This document shows, piece after piece, positions 55,204 through 64,000 of a stretch of 64,000 nucleotides of DNA. The position numbers were made by a program, and so were the translations under genes. The DNA is taken from assembly GCF_005497185.1 (NCBI RefSeq), contig NZ_RJTN01000014.1, forward strand, positions 1-64,000, written 5' to 3'. The notes under the pieces are model-generated. The model saw only the letters and a program-made list of their open reading frames with translations. It searched no databases and had not been told where the DNA came from. Position 1 is the first letter of the stretch; every line of letters begins with the position of its first letter. The stretch comes from Pectobacterium polonicum. GTDB lineage: Bacteria > Pseudomonadota > Gammaproteobacteria > Enterobacterales > Enterobacteriaceae.

Positions 55204-55251
55204 ATTGTAGGGGGCTTATTTATGCTGAACGCTGCTCAACGTCATTAATCA

Positions 55252-55671
55252 TTATTTCGATCGCCATATTAGAGGCAAGTCGATATTGCATTTGGATAGA
55301 ATTAAGGGGATTTTTACGGCAAGCTCAACCGGAAGCGTCGTCGGTGCGCCATACATATCGACTATTCCGACTTCAACAACACCATCAACAAGAGCAGAGA
55401 ATGCTTCACGATCTTGCGGTGCAATTGATAGGGCGAGATCTCGCGGTATATCATCTCCGCGACCATTTAGCGGCAGCAATGCACCTTTTCTTTCCCACTC
55501 AACCAGGCTGCCACTTTCAGGATAATCGTTAAGATGAGCTATCAGCGCCTCGATCGAGGGATGCCGAATCAATTTTGCGTCGCAATAAGCCTGTAAACAG
55601 GCAGAGGCATAGCGTTGTAAATCTCTTGGGGAAAGCGCGGTTATTTCACTAAATGTCACTGAGACCTTCAT
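55252..55671 (-). CDS. Hypothetical protein
   Basis: 139 residues, mostly helical in the first half (LSPRDLQRYASACLQAYCDA) with an acidic middle (LALSIAPQDREAFSALVDGV). No named family is recognised. Size, orientation and setting fit the small immunity-like genes beside it. Confidence 0.5.
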   Translation of the reverse strand: MKVSVTFSEITALSPRDLQRYASACLQAYCDAKLIRHPSIEALIAHLNDYPESGSLVEWERKGALLPLNGRGDDIPRDLALSIAPQDREAFSALVDGVVEVGIVDMYGAPTTLPVELAVKIPLILSKCNIDLPLIWRSK

Positions 55672-55843
55672 TTCGTTGTTTCCACAAAATTAAAATTTGC
55701 GAATGTTGGATATTTATCCAACAAGTTCATTGCCGTGAATGACATCGTCGAGTGGCTTATTCTTTTTTCCTATAGCAATGGCATTCGATTAATCCAATCA
55801 CGACAAATTCATCATTATGTGTTTTATCATTTGAGCCGTACCC

Positions 55844-56359
55844 TCATCGGAATATTGCTACTTTGTTCCACAGAATCATAGTCTCAGCGAAAGCCCTGTC
55901 TGCTTGCAGAGCTATAAGCTCTCCTGCATACAGTGGATCGCTTTTTATTGTTCTCTCCTCATCATCACTCAAGACTGCCGCTTTTCCTTCCTTCTCGTTG
56001 AGTAAAAAGCGCTGAGCCGCTAGGTAGTCATGAGCGTCAATAAGAGAAGACTCTGCTGCCTCTAAGCTCACCTTACCTTCAGAGAAAAACATCAGGAAGT
56101 CTGAAAATGCGTAGAGATACAGATTTTTTAAAATCTCTTCGTTATTAGCATCTTGTTCATCCGCTATGGCTGCATCTATCGCCTCAAGTGCCCGATCGAC
56201 ATTGAGGTATTGCGTCTCTGATGCAAGGTAGTCCCAAAGATCGTCCGTAAGTGAGGTAATCTCCTGCGGTAACTTAATACTCATCGAATGAAGTAAATCA
56301 CTGAACCGATCAAATGCTTTTAATAGCACGAAGAAAGCGATTTTTTCTGGGTTACCCAT
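55844..56359 (-). CDS. Hypothetical helical protein
   Basis: 171 residues, predicted all-helical and acidic (GNPEKIAFFVLLKAFDRFSD, then DDLWDYLASETQYLNVDRAL). It may be distantly related to DUF416-type proteins, which I cannot confirm. About 80 bp covering its start codon and upstream sequence (56317-56398) recur at 57923-58002 next to decayed genes, which suggests a duplicated ancestor in this cluster. Confidence 0.5.
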   Translation of the reverse strand: MGNPEKIAFFVLLKAFDRFSDLLHSMSIKLPQEITSLTDDLWDYLASETQYLNVDRALEAIDAAIADEQDANNEEILKNLYLYAFSDFLMFFSEGKVSLEAAESSLIDAHDYLAAQRFLLNEKEGKAAVLSDDEERTIKSDPLYAGELIALQADRAFAETMILWNKVAIFR

Positions 56360-56398
56360 TACTCATCCTTCTGATGTTGGGTGTTTAATCGATGAGGC
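56317..56398. repeat. Copy 1 of an approximately 80-bp direct repeat
   Basis: It covers the 5' end of the 55844-56359 gene and its ribosome-site region. It matches 57923-58002 with a few changes and small gaps (shared GATTTTTTCTGGGTT and ATTACTCATCCTTCTGAT). Confidence 0.8.
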
Positions 56399-56407
56399 AG
56401 CATATAG

Positions 56408-56737
56408 GGAGGGAAGCAGCAATATCAATGCGTTAACGTACTTTTCTTCTGTGTTGATGTTATTGCCATCGCGTTCGACGATTGTCTGGTGGCACCGAAC
56501 GCGATGATGAAACGCTTACACGGCCATGCCTAATCCAACAATATTGCCGCCCCCCAGCTAGAAACTGATGGGGTCCCGATTGATGAGGGGTTTGTTGTAA
56601 GTGCTCCAGTTGGTGATCCTGAAATTCTGCTTTACCACGAAACGACCAGTATTGTTGGAATGATGTGTTATCTGAGACGGTTATTCGGCAAAAATTCGAT
56701 TTATTCAACAGATCGCTACAAAAACGAGGCTTGGTAA
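56408..56737 (+). pseudogene. Decayed unknown gene fragment
   Basis: One plus-strand frame is open from 56408 to a TAA at 56534-56536 (QYQCVNVLFFCVDVIAIAFD, ending KRLHGHA). It continues after that stop in the same frame to 56735-56737 with coding-like sequence (ETDGVPIDEGFVVSAPVGDP, then LLYHETTSIVGMMCYLRRLF). The lack of an ATG, the internal stop and the setting indicate a broken gene. The family is unknown. Confidence 0.45.
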
Positions 56738-57057
56738 TAAAAGCACACTTATAAGAATTTGGCTTATAGATGTTTTGCTATTCATTAAAAATGAAATGGT
56801 TTTCATATAATGCATATCATTTCAATTTTAATTATATCTATTTAAATTGTAAAAGTGATTTTTTATAGGGTTAAATCTACAGATTTTAATTTTTTTTAAA
56901 TTTTTATTTTTAATAAAAAAACGATCTAAATCATTACGATACCGAAGTTTTACATAGGATTGTTAGTTTTATATTTTAATCTAACTGTATGATATTTATT
57001 AGATTAATTAATTCTTGTGATTCCTCTTATAGGTAAAAAACTATTTGATTAATTTTG

Positions 57058-57687
57058 ATGAAATAGAGTAAGTTTATCTTCGCTGTAGCACTGCTGCGTT
57101 GTGGCAATTTTGAATCAAATAAATTAGCTAATATTTCAGCGATTTCTTCAAAATCTGCGACAATTACAGAGAGTAGCTTTGATGGTAATTATGAATGTAC
57201 CGTTACGTTGAGGGCGAATGGTACTTGGTTGATTGAACCCGGAAATAAAAATGCTGTTTCGTTAGGTAGTGATTTACATAATATCAATGAGTTAATCAAG
57301 GCTCATTTGAAAATTGCAACCGCTCATTCTTCTCTCGTGGCGTTGTATAGTACTCAGTTCCCAACCGAATCGTTAGCATCGTTGCCTTCTTATGGCAGTG
57401 ATGAATATGCTGCTAAGTCAACGGGCATTACTATTAGCGGAGTATCCCAGCAGAATGAGGGGGATACTGAAAAAAACAATTTTATCACTGGCACGGTTAC
57501 AGTAGGTACAGTTATTATCGCCGGTTTTACTTTTATGATTGCATCTAATATCAAGTTGAAAATTTTAAAACCTGCTTCAGGTGGCACATCATTCGATTTT
57601 ACATATAATGGTGAGGCTACGGTTGATAAAATACTAGCGGCCTTTGGGAAAAATCAGACCATCGATTTTTCAAATGATGGTAATTGA
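57058..57687 (+). pseudogene. Putative lipoprotein gene with in-frame stop at codon 3
   Basis: Reading from ATG 57058 gives Met-Lys, then TAG, then SKFIFAVALLRCGNFESN, which looks like a lipoprotein signal peptide with its cysteine. The frame stays open to 57687 through NGNYECTVTLRANGTWLI-like sequence, a serine/glycine region and a hydrophobic segment (TGTVTVGTVIIAGFTFMIAS). No ATG or GTG follows before a TTG at 57208. The gene is probably inactivated by the TAG, unless that stop is read through or is a sequencing error. The product family is unknown. Confidence 0.5.
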
Positions 57688-58189
57688 ATTAATCTATTTT
57701 TAAAATAATATAAGATAGGTAATTTCCAATTAAATGAACACCGTGGCTATATTGGTGCGGTGTTCAACGCTTTATATTGGAGTAAAGATCTAGACCCTAT
57801 CAATCGTTGTATTTTTTTGAAAAAACACTGTCAATGTATAAATAAAAATGCAATGAGATATCGACAGTGGGAGTTCTCTTGACGTTCCTCTTTACCCACG
57901 TAGCCTCCTTTTCGAACGAGCACTTTTAAGAGTACGAAGAAAGTGATTTTTTCTGGGTTGCCATTACTCATCCTTCTGATATTGGGGTTTAATCGATGAG
58001 GCTGGATTCACATCATGATGAATAATGACGTATTCAGAAAGGCAGAATCACAAAACGCGGAAATCATCGTTGAAGGCGCGATAGGGCAGAACATTCCGCA
58101 AATGGCGTATTCTGTTCAAGAATTGATTACCACCGCAGCAGAATTTTTCGCTATTATTTCCCTCTTTTTTCACCTGCATATAGTGAGTT
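57688..58189. other. Gene-poor stretch with hairpin and copied leader
   Basis: GAACACCG (57736-57743) pairs with CGGTGTTC (57758-57765). The copied 80-bp segment lies at 57923-58002. A short frame at 58015-58206 runs into yqhA and is not supported as a gene. Confidence 0.4.
57923..58002. repeat. Copy 2 of the approximately 80-bp direct repeat
   Basis: It matches 56317-56398 but has no complete gene behind it, so it is a fragment left by duplication or deletion. Confidence 0.78.
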
Positions 58190-58696
58190 ATGGAACGTTT
58201 TATTGAGAATCTGATGTACTCATCGCGCTGGCTACTTGCCCCTGTTTATCTTGGGCTATCGTTGGGGCTGCTGGCGTTGGCGATCAAGTTTTTCCAGGAG
58301 GTGTTCCACGTCCTGCCCAATATCTTAGATATTGCGGAAGCGGATCTGGTATTGGTTCTGCTGTCGCTGATCGACATGACGCTGGTCGGCGGATTGCTGG
58401 TGATGGTGATGTTGTCCGGTTACGAAAATTTTGTGTCGGCATTGGATATCACTGAAGGCCGAGAAAAGCTGAGCTGGCTGGGTAAAATGGACTCTGGCTC
58501 GCTGAAAAACAAAGTGGCCGCCTCGATTGTTGCTATCTCGTCTATCCATCTGCTGCGAGTGTTCATGGACGCGCGTAATATCCCAGACAACAAGCTGATG
58601 TGGTACGTGATTATCCATTTGACGTTTGTGCTGTCTGCGCTCGTCATGGGGTATCTGGATCGCATGTCGCGTTACGAAAAAAGCAAAACGGCATAA
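58190..58696 (+). CDS. yqhA: YqhA-family membrane protein (UPF0114)
   Basis: 168 residues with about four membrane segments: near 15-35, 55-78, 108-125 and 135-155. The conserved opening is [20 protein letters not shown], followed by [20 protein letters not shown]. It has the length of E. coli YqhA. Function unknown. Confidence 0.92.
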   Translation: MERFIENLMYSSRWLLAPVYLGLSLGLLALAIKFFQEVFHVLPNILDIAEADLVLVLLSLIDMTLVGGLLVMVMLSGYENFVSALDITEGREKLSWLGKMDSGSLKNKVAASIVAISSIHLLRVFMDARNIPDNKLMWYVIIHLTFVLSALVMGYLDRMSRYEKSKTA

Positions 58697-58790
58697 TCAG
58701 CGCCGCACGGTTTGCGTAGCCAGAAGAAAGAACAGATCCTATTGTTAACGAAGTGATTTTATCAACGCGCTTTGTCTAATGGAGGATATT

Positions 58791-59828
58791 ATGCCGCAAA
58801 CCGATCGCATTAACCGTCGTGTGGTTCTGGCCCAGCGCCCGCACGGCGCGCCGACACAAGATAATTTTCGTCTGGAACAGCAGGCTGTCCCGTCAGTAGA
58901 AATGGGGCAGGTGCTGTTGCGCACCGTATTTCTTTCCCTCGACCCTTACATGCGTGGCCGCATGAGCGACGCGCCCTCTTATGCTAAACCCGTCGAACTG
59001 AATGACGTGATGGTCGGTGGGACCATCAGTCGCGTGGCTGAGTCAAAGCACCCGGATTATCAGGCGGGCGACTGGGTACTCTCCTACAGCGGTTGGCAGG
59101 ATTATGTGCTTTCCGATGGTAAAGGGTTAACCAATTTGGGGCAGTCACCCACCAATCCTTCCTATGCGCTGGGTGTGCTCGGTATGCCGGGCTTTACGGC
59201 GTATATGGGGCTGACGGATATCGGTCAGCCGAAAGCCGGTGAAACGCTGGTGGTGGCCGCTGCGACCGGGCCAGTAGGCGCGACGGTCGGCCAGATCGGC
59301 AAACTGAAAGGCTGCCGGGTCGTTGGTGTAGCGGGAGGGGCGGAGAAGTGTCGCTACGCGGTTGAGGTGCTGGGGTTTGATGTGTGTCTCGATCATCGGG
59401 CGGATGATTTTGCTGAACAGCTGAAACAAGCCTGCCCACAGGGCATCGATATCTATTTTGAAAACGTCGGCGGGAAAGTTTTTGATGCGGTGCTGCCACT
59501 GCTGAACACCTCGGCGCGTATTCCGGTGTGTGGATTAGTCTCTGGTTACAATGCTACAGGGCTGCCTGATGGGCCCGATCGCTTATCGCTGCTGGCAGGG
59601 ACTATCTTGAAAAAACGCATCCGCATGCAGGGATTCATTATCTTTGATGATTATGGACATCGCTTTGACGAATTCTGGAAAGAGGTGTCGCCGTGGGTCG
59701 CGCAAGGCAAGATCAAATATCGGGAAGAAATCGTCGATGGTCTGGAAAACGCCCCAGAGGCCTTTATCGGCCTGCTACACGGCCGCAACTTTGGCAAATT
59801 AGTGGTCAGAGTAGGGCCGGATGCCTAG
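58791..59828 (+). CDS. curA: NADPH-dependent curcumin/enone reductase CurA-like
   Basis: 345 residues from ATG 58791 (GGAGG upstream), the same as E. coli CurA. It is an MDR-superfamily reductase with SLDPYMRGRMSD, the nucleotide loop AATGPVGATVGQIG and YFENVGGKVFDAVL. It reduces alpha,beta-unsaturated ketones using NADPH. A leading MEDI extension from 58779 is not supported. Confidence 0.9.
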   Translation: MPQTDRINRRVVLAQRPHGAPTQDNFRLEQQAVPSVEMGQVLLRTVFLSLDPYMRGRMSDAPSYAKPVELNDVMVGGTISRVAESKHPDYQAGDWVLSYSGWQDYVLSDGKGLTNLGQSPTNPSYALGVLGMPGFTAYMGLTDIGQPKAGETLVVAAATGPVGATVGQIGKLKGCRVVGVAGGAEKCRYAVEVLGFDVCLDHRADDFAEQLKQACPQGIDIYFENVGGKVFDAVLPLLNTSARIPVCGLVSGYNATGLPDGPDRLSLLAGTILKKRIRMQGFIIFDDYGHRFDEFWKEVSPWVAQGKIKYREEIVDGLENAPEAFIGLLHGRNFGKLVVRVGPDA

Positions 59829-59915
59829 CAACAAATGCGCACTGGCGTTGACGAAAAACGAGTTGGCGTAAAAATTGCCTGATCCCCTGCGTCATCGTTG
59901 CGGGGGAGAAGGCCA

Positions 59916-60740
59916 ATGCATCCTGATTCTACGTCGTTTCGCGTGCGGCCGTTGCAGCCGTGGTTTGTCATCAACGCGGCGGAAGATTACCTGAAGAAAA
60001 ATGTCAGTCAGTCACCCATTGCCCATTTTTACAGTTTCACGGTCGATCGCGCCGAGTCGATGACGCTGGCGGTGCCGGACGGCAGCGTCGATCTGTTGCT
60101 GCACTGCTGTCCTGATGCACCAAGTGGACGCGTTTGTGGCAGTACCGCATCGGCACAGATTACCCGATTGATGCCGGGAGAGCGCTATTTTGGCGTGCGC
60201 TTTATGCCGGGGATCATGCCCGCTTTTCTTGACCTGTCGCCGGGGGAACTGGCGGGGCAGGAGATCCCTTTTGATGAGGTTGCACCTGACACTTCACGTT
60301 TGCTGAGGCGGCTGGTAAACAGCCATGACTTTAACGACCAGGTCAGCTTGTTTCTACACTATTTTTCCTACTGGACAAACCGCTCGGCACCGCCGCTATT
60401 GCTGCAAATCATCGATCTGATTATGGCTCACGACGGCAAGATCAGGGTAGATGAACTGGAGCGGAAAACGCTCTATTCAGCCCGCTATATTCACCGTTTG
60501 TTTCATGATAACTGCGGTATGTCGCCTAAAACGTTCTGCCGTACGATTCGTTTTCAGCGGGCGCTTGCGTTGCTCAATCAGGGCAATATCGACAACCTAA
60601 CCACGCTGGCGCAGCGCCTTGAATACGCCGACCAGTCACATTTCTTCCGTGAATTCAAAGCATTTACCTCCTGTTCGCCACAGCACTATCTGGCACGGCT
60701 ACAGGCTGTGCGCTACCAGTGCCGTATCCGCCAGTGCTGA
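59916..60740 (+). CDS. AraC-family regulator
   Basis: 274 residues from ATG 59916 (GGAGAAGG upstream). The N-terminal half (LAVPDGSVDLLLHCCPDAP, then PGERYFGVRFMPGIMPAFLD) is the DUF6597-like sensory domain. The C-terminal half has two helix-turn-helices (ELERKTLYSARYIHRLFHDN, then EYADQSHFFREFKAFT). It lies just upstream of the aminotransferase operon on the same strand and is its likely regulator. Confidence 0.83.
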   Translation: MHPDSTSFRVRPLQPWFVINAAEDYLKKNVSQSPIAHFYSFTVDRAESMTLAVPDGSVDLLLHCCPDAPSGRVCGSTASAQITRLMPGERYFGVRFMPGIMPAFLDLSPGELAGQEIPFDEVAPDTSRLLRRLVNSHDFNDQVSLFLHYFSYWTNRSAPPLLLQIIDLIMAHDGKIRVDELERKTLYSARYIHRLFHDNCGMSPKTFCRTIRFQRALALLNQGNIDNLTTLAQRLEYADQSHFFREFKAFTSCSPQHYLARLQAVRYQCRIRQC

Positions 60741-60937
60741 ATCCGCCATGATGACGCCAGTGCGAAGTCACCTCTCATCGTATGCCGCTTTTTTTGGGGC
60801 AATCTGCACCAAAAAGAGGCTATTACTGCACCGTGGCGTGTGCCGATTTATTCTATTTTCCTCGCCTTACCCCTTGCTATAAACGTTTCACACCGTGCGC
60901 TATCGCACATTTCTCTTGTGAACGTTGTGAGGTTTTT

Positions 60938-62308
60938 ATGGCACAGGCAAAAGACATCGTACCGGGTTTTTACACCATTGATGACGCGATCGCACTGGAT
61001 GGCGAGACCACCCGCGCGCTGCAATTAACCCACCTGAACCGTATGCGCTCTCTGGATGGCCATGCCAAATACTTTGTTCGAGCGGAAGGTAGCACCTTCA
61101 TTGATGACCAAGGTGAAAAGCATCTGGACATGATTGGTGCGGTCGGGGTGGTGACGGTTGGTAACAACAATGAGTTCGTGTGGTCCTGTTTGCAGAAGTG
61201 TTTCGATAACCGTCTCTTCATGATGGGCGCGATTTCCTATCACAACGTGGCGGCAGCGCTGGCGCACAACATGGCGTTGCTCTCGCCACAGGGAAAACTG
61301 ACCAAAATGGGTACGGCGACCGGAGGCGCAGAAGCGATTGAGGGAATGATCAAACTGGTCAAGCTCGGCACTCGACATAAAGCACACAAGACTCACCTGC
61401 TGGCGACGCTGGGCGCGTTTCACGGTAAGACGTCTGGTGCGGTATCGCTCGGCGGCAAGGATAAATGGCGTGCAGGGCAGCAGCCGACGTTGGGCAATAT
61501 CGATCATGTTACTTACGGATCGATTCCAGAGCTGGAAGGTGCGTTAGCGACAGGAAAATACAAGGCGTTCGTGGTGGAACCGATCCAGGGCGAAGGCGGC
61601 ATTATCGTGCCTCCGGCGGGCTACCTGAAAGCCGCACGCGAGCTGTGCGATCGCTATGACACCCTGCTGGTGCTGGATGAGATTCAGTGCGGAGCCGCGC
61701 GTACTGGCAAATTCTGGTGCTGTGAACACGATGATGTGGTGCCGGACTGTATCGTGTTCGCCAAAGGTTTGTCCGGTGGGCTGGTGCCGTTTGGCGGCTA
61801 TCTCTGTACGGAAAACTTGTATGAAGCCGCTTATGGCACTATCGAAACCTGCTATCACCACACTGCTACCTATCAGGAAAATACCCTGAGTGCGGCGGCC
61901 GCATTGGGTTCCTTACAGTTCATCATCGAACACGATCTTTGCGGCATGGCGGAACGTAAAGGCGCGTTAATGATGCAGCGGTTATATGACATTCAGGCTC
62001 GCCACCCGCAGGTGATCAAAGAAGTACGTGGTAAAGGGCTGATGATTGGTATTGAGTTTGGTCGTTTGCCGGAGGCGCTGCAAGCCAGTATGGGCGAATA
62101 CTATTCTATGGCGATAGCGGGGCTGCTGGTAGAAAAATGGCGTATTCAGGTGAATTTCACCATCAATAATCTGGCGGTGTTCCGCTTCCTACCGGCGCTG
62201 ACGATTAGCGAAGAAGAACTCGACTATGCGCTGAACGCGTTTGAATCTGCATTAATCAGTGTGGTTGAACAGGCTGAGCAGGCCAACACCTCTGTAATGA
62301 CGGCGTGA
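60938..62308 (+). CDS. Class III PLP aminotransferase
   Basis: 456 residues from ATG 60938 (GAGG upstream). Motifs are GTATGGAEAIEGMIKLVKLG, the FHGKTSGAVSLGGK loop, EPIQGEGGIIVPPAGYL, LLVLDEIQCGAARTG (with the PLP-contacting Asp) and the lysine in FAKGLSGGLVPFGGY. It transfers an amino group from an omega-amine or amino acid to a keto acid. The substrate is not determined. The next gene is an alcohol dehydrogenase that could reduce the resulting aldehyde. Confidence 0.87.
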   Translation: MAQAKDIVPGFYTIDDAIALDGETTRALQLTHLNRMRSLDGHAKYFVRAEGSTFIDDQGEKHLDMIGAVGVVTVGNNNEFVWSCLQKCFDNRLFMMGAISYHNVAAALAHNMALLSPQGKLTKMGTATGGAEAIEGMIKLVKLGTRHKAHKTHLLATLGAFHGKTSGAVSLGGKDKWRAGQQPTLGNIDHVTYGSIPELEGALATGKYKAFVVEPIQGEGGIIVPPAGYLKAARELCDRYDTLLVLDEIQCGAARTGKFWCCEHDDVVPDCIVFAKGLSGGLVPFGGYLCTENLYEAAYGTIETCYHHTATYQENTLSAAAALGSLQFIIEHDLCGMAERKGALMMQRLYDIQARHPQVIKEVRGKGLMIGIEFGRLPEALQASMGEYYSMAIAGLLVEKWRIQVNFTINNLAVFRFLPALTISEEELDYALNAFESALISVVEQAEQANTSVMTA

Positions 62309-62318
62309 GGTGGCTGCG

Positions 62319-63473
62319 ATGACATTTACTTATTCACAGCCGGTGAAACTGTGTATCGGCAGAGGTGAAGTTGACCGAGTAGGCGAAGAGGTGGCGCTGT
62401 TGGGGAGCCGCGTACTGCTGGTGACGGGGAAAACCAGCTGTCGCCAAACCGGGCTGCTGACGCGTCTGACCGACCGATTAACGCAGAGCGGTGTGCGCTG
62501 GGTGTTATTCGACAGCATTGAAGCCAATCCGCTCACCACGACGGTGGATGATGGTGCAGCGCTGGCGCGTGAGCAGCAGTGTGATGTGGTGCTTGGCGTG
62601 GGAGGCGGCAGCGTGATGGATGCCGCTAAGGGCATCGCGTTCATGGCATGCCATTCGGGGAAACTGCTGGATTATCTGTCTCAACCACCGACGCCAGCCA
62701 CGACGCTGCCGCTGGTGTTGGTGACCACGACGGCGGGAACGGGGAGCGAGGGCAACTGTGTCGCCGTTTTCACCAATCCAGAAACCCACGATAAACCGGC
62801 ATTTTTCTCACCGGCGCTGTATGCACGGACAGCCATTGTCGATCCGACGCTGATGGTCACGCAGTCACCACGTATGGTGGCGGCAACGGGGTTTGATGCA
62901 CTCAGCCATAACATTGAGGCGCGGGTGGGTAAGTTCTGCAATCCGATGACGGAAATCATGACCGAGCGCGCCATTCGGCTGCTGACCACATTTTTGCCAC
63001 GCGTTTGCCGAGATGTGACCGATCTGGATGCCTGGGATCGGGTGTGCTGGGCGAATACGCTTGGCGGCATGGCTATCGGGATGTCGGCCTGCGGTCTGCC
63101 GCATGCGATGGAGCACCCGCTGAGCGGGCTGTACAACATCACGCACGGCGAAGGGCTTGCGGCGCTGTATCCCGAACTGATGCGTTTTTCCTGTGCTGAA
63201 AATGTCGCGGGTTTTGCTGCTGTTACCTGTGCGATGAGCGATAGCGTAACGCATCTAAATGACCCGGAGCGGGCGAGACACAGCGTCTATCTGGTGCAGC
63301 GTTTTCTGGAAAACATTGGACTGACGTTTACGCTGCGCGATCTGGGTGTGCGTGAGCAGGATATTCCCTGGCTGGCGGATAATTGCGTGCAGACGATGGG
63401 GGTGAGCCTGGAACAAAATCCACGCTGGGCCTCACGTCAGGAAATTGAAACGCTGTATCGCACCTGCCTGTAA
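62319..63473 (+). CDS. Iron-containing alcohol dehydrogenase
   Basis: 384 residues from ATG 62319 (GAGG upstream; a GTG at 62310 is less likely). The Fe-ADH fold shows GVGGGSVMDAAKGIAFMA for nucleotide binding, the GTGSEGNCVAVFTN motif, and iron ligands in ATGFDALSHNIEARVG and GLPHAMEHPLSGLYNITHGE. It follows the aminotransferase by 10 bp. Together they may reduce a semialdehyde formed by transamination. Confidence 0.88.
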   Translation: MTFTYSQPVKLCIGRGEVDRVGEEVALLGSRVLLVTGKTSCRQTGLLTRLTDRLTQSGVRWVLFDSIEANPLTTTVDDGAALAREQQCDVVLGVGGGSVMDAAKGIAFMACHSGKLLDYLSQPPTPATTLPLVLVTTTAGTGSEGNCVAVFTNPETHDKPAFFSPALYARTAIVDPTLMVTQSPRMVAATGFDALSHNIEARVGKFCNPMTEIMTERAIRLLTTFLPRVCRDVTDLDAWDRVCWANTLGGMAIGMSACGLPHAMEHPLSGLYNITHGEGLAALYPELMRFSCAENVAGFAAVTCAMSDSVTHLNDPERARHSVYLVQRFLENIGLTFTLRDLGVREQDIPWLADNCVQTMGVSLEQNPRWASRQEIETLYRTCL

Positions 63474-63558
63474 GGTGGCGCGGCGGCAAGGGATTTACCA
63501 TCGACCCGATTGCGCGACATCACGTTATCTGGTTCGTTTTGTGTATCCGGGGGCAAAG

Positions 63559-64000
63559 ATGAATACTCATCAATTGAAAAAGAACAGCTTGGGGCTGTGG
63601 TCGTTGGTCTTCTTTGTTGTGGCTGCCGCCTCGCCGTTGACCGGCGTGGTTGGCGGACTGCCCGTTGCGATCTCCGCTGGCAACGGGGCGGGTATTCCTG
63701 CGGTGTACTTGATGGCGGGCGGCATACTGTTGATTTTCTCTTTTGGTTATATCGCCATGAGCCGCTATGTGACCAATGCTGGCGCATTTTACAGCTATAT
63801 CACTTTAGGTATGGGGCGTCGCGCGGGGTTTAGTGCCTTATCCGTCGCGCTATTGGCCTATTTCGCTATTCAGATCGCGGTGGTCGCGATGTTTGGTTTT
63901 TTCAGCAGCATGTATCTACAGGAACACCTTGGTATTGATCTGCCGTGGTGGCTCTATAGCGTAGCGATGCTGTTGCTGATGTGCCTGTTAGGTATTGAAA
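63559..64000 (+). CDS. APC-family amino acid/amine permease, partial
   Basis: The gene starts at ATG 63559 and is cut by the window end after about 147 residues. Membrane segments are clear: SLVFFVVAAASPLTGVVGG, MAGGILLIFSFGYIAMSRYV, and VALLAYFAIQIAVVAMFGFF. The opening and NAGAFYSYITLGMGRRAG match APC permeases. It probably imports the substrate of the upstream aminotransferase. Confidence 0.83.
   Translation, partial: MNTHQLKKNSLGLWSLVFFVVAAASPLTGVVGGLPVAISAGNGAGIPAVYLMAGGILLIFSFGYIAMSRYVTNAGAFYSYITLGMGRRAGFSALSVALLAYFAIQIAVVAMFGFFSSMYLQEHLGIDLPWWLYSVAMLLLMCLLGIE

Noticed and set aside
57208-57687. Independent gene starting at TTG 57208
   Set aside because: Coding-like sequence extends upstream in frame to a signal-peptide-like start at 57058, so this is better seen as part of a disrupted gene.
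58015-58206. 63-codon frame before yqhA
   Set aside because: Overlaps the yqhA start, follows a duplicated fragment and has no recognisable homology.

Overview
The window looks like chromosome of a soft-rot enterobacterium (Pectobacterium or a close relative). It carries roxA, aspA, the rhaBADM/rhaSR locus, mgtA, yagU, yqhA and curA with enterobacterial protein lengths, an ERIC-type palindrome, and two methyl-accepting chemotaxis proteins. The genus is inferred from gene content and recall of related genomes, not from a search.

Layout. 1-3.8 kb is the decayed right end of a genomic island: broken YfjJ/YagK-like and DUF4942-like genes, a zinc-ribbon gene, a ParDE-type toxin-antitoxin pair and a DUF6088 gene. 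It ends at a 3' tRNA-Leu fragment followed by a terminator, which looks like an attachment-site remnant. 4-7.1 kb holds an acetyltransferase, roxA and a secreted lipase-like hydrolase. 7.2-11.9 kb is a TolC/HlyD/two-permease export operon with no ATPase gene. 12.2-14.9 kb has aspA and a LysR regulator. 15-16.6 kb is hairpin-rich and contains one small hypothetical gene.

16.6-23.1 kb is the most notable part: an apparent operon for serine O-acetyltransferase, cysteine synthase, a JAMM (M67) peptidase, a ThiS/MoaD-like sulfur carrier, a MoeB-rhodanese activating enzyme, a family 2A encapsulin shell protein and a cysteine desulfurase with a long low-complexity N-terminal extension. Encapsulin/desulfurase compartments of this type are known. 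Here one is joined to a complete carrier-protein cysteine pathway, and the carrier ends five residues beyond its Gly-Gly. The operon is preceded by a 22-bp perfect palindrome at a candidate promoter, ends in a strong terminator, and is bracketed by short direct repeats that suggest it was inserted.

23.2-29.7 kb is an RNA-repair locus: a duplicated rtcR tail, a convergent toxin/antitoxin pair, rtcR, a sigma-54 promoter, then rtcB, an RlaP-type nucleotidyltransferase and a HEAT-repeat protein. No rtcA is present. 29.7-38.9 kb has an HNH nuclease, a DUF1615 lipoprotein, two chemotaxis receptors and mgtA with a proline-rich leader peptide. 39.3-45.4 kb is the rhamnose locus with a CRP site in the divergent region. 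45.5-51.2 kb has yefM-yoeB and a peptide/nickel-type ABC importer. 51.4-58 kb runs from an ERIC element and yagU through a set of small immunity-like genes with no toxin and several decayed fragments. 58.2-64 kb has yqhA, curA, an AraC regulator, and an aminotransferase/iron-alcohol dehydrogenase/APC permease operon cut by the window edge.

No rRNA gene, intact tRNA, insertion sequence or CRISPR array was seen.
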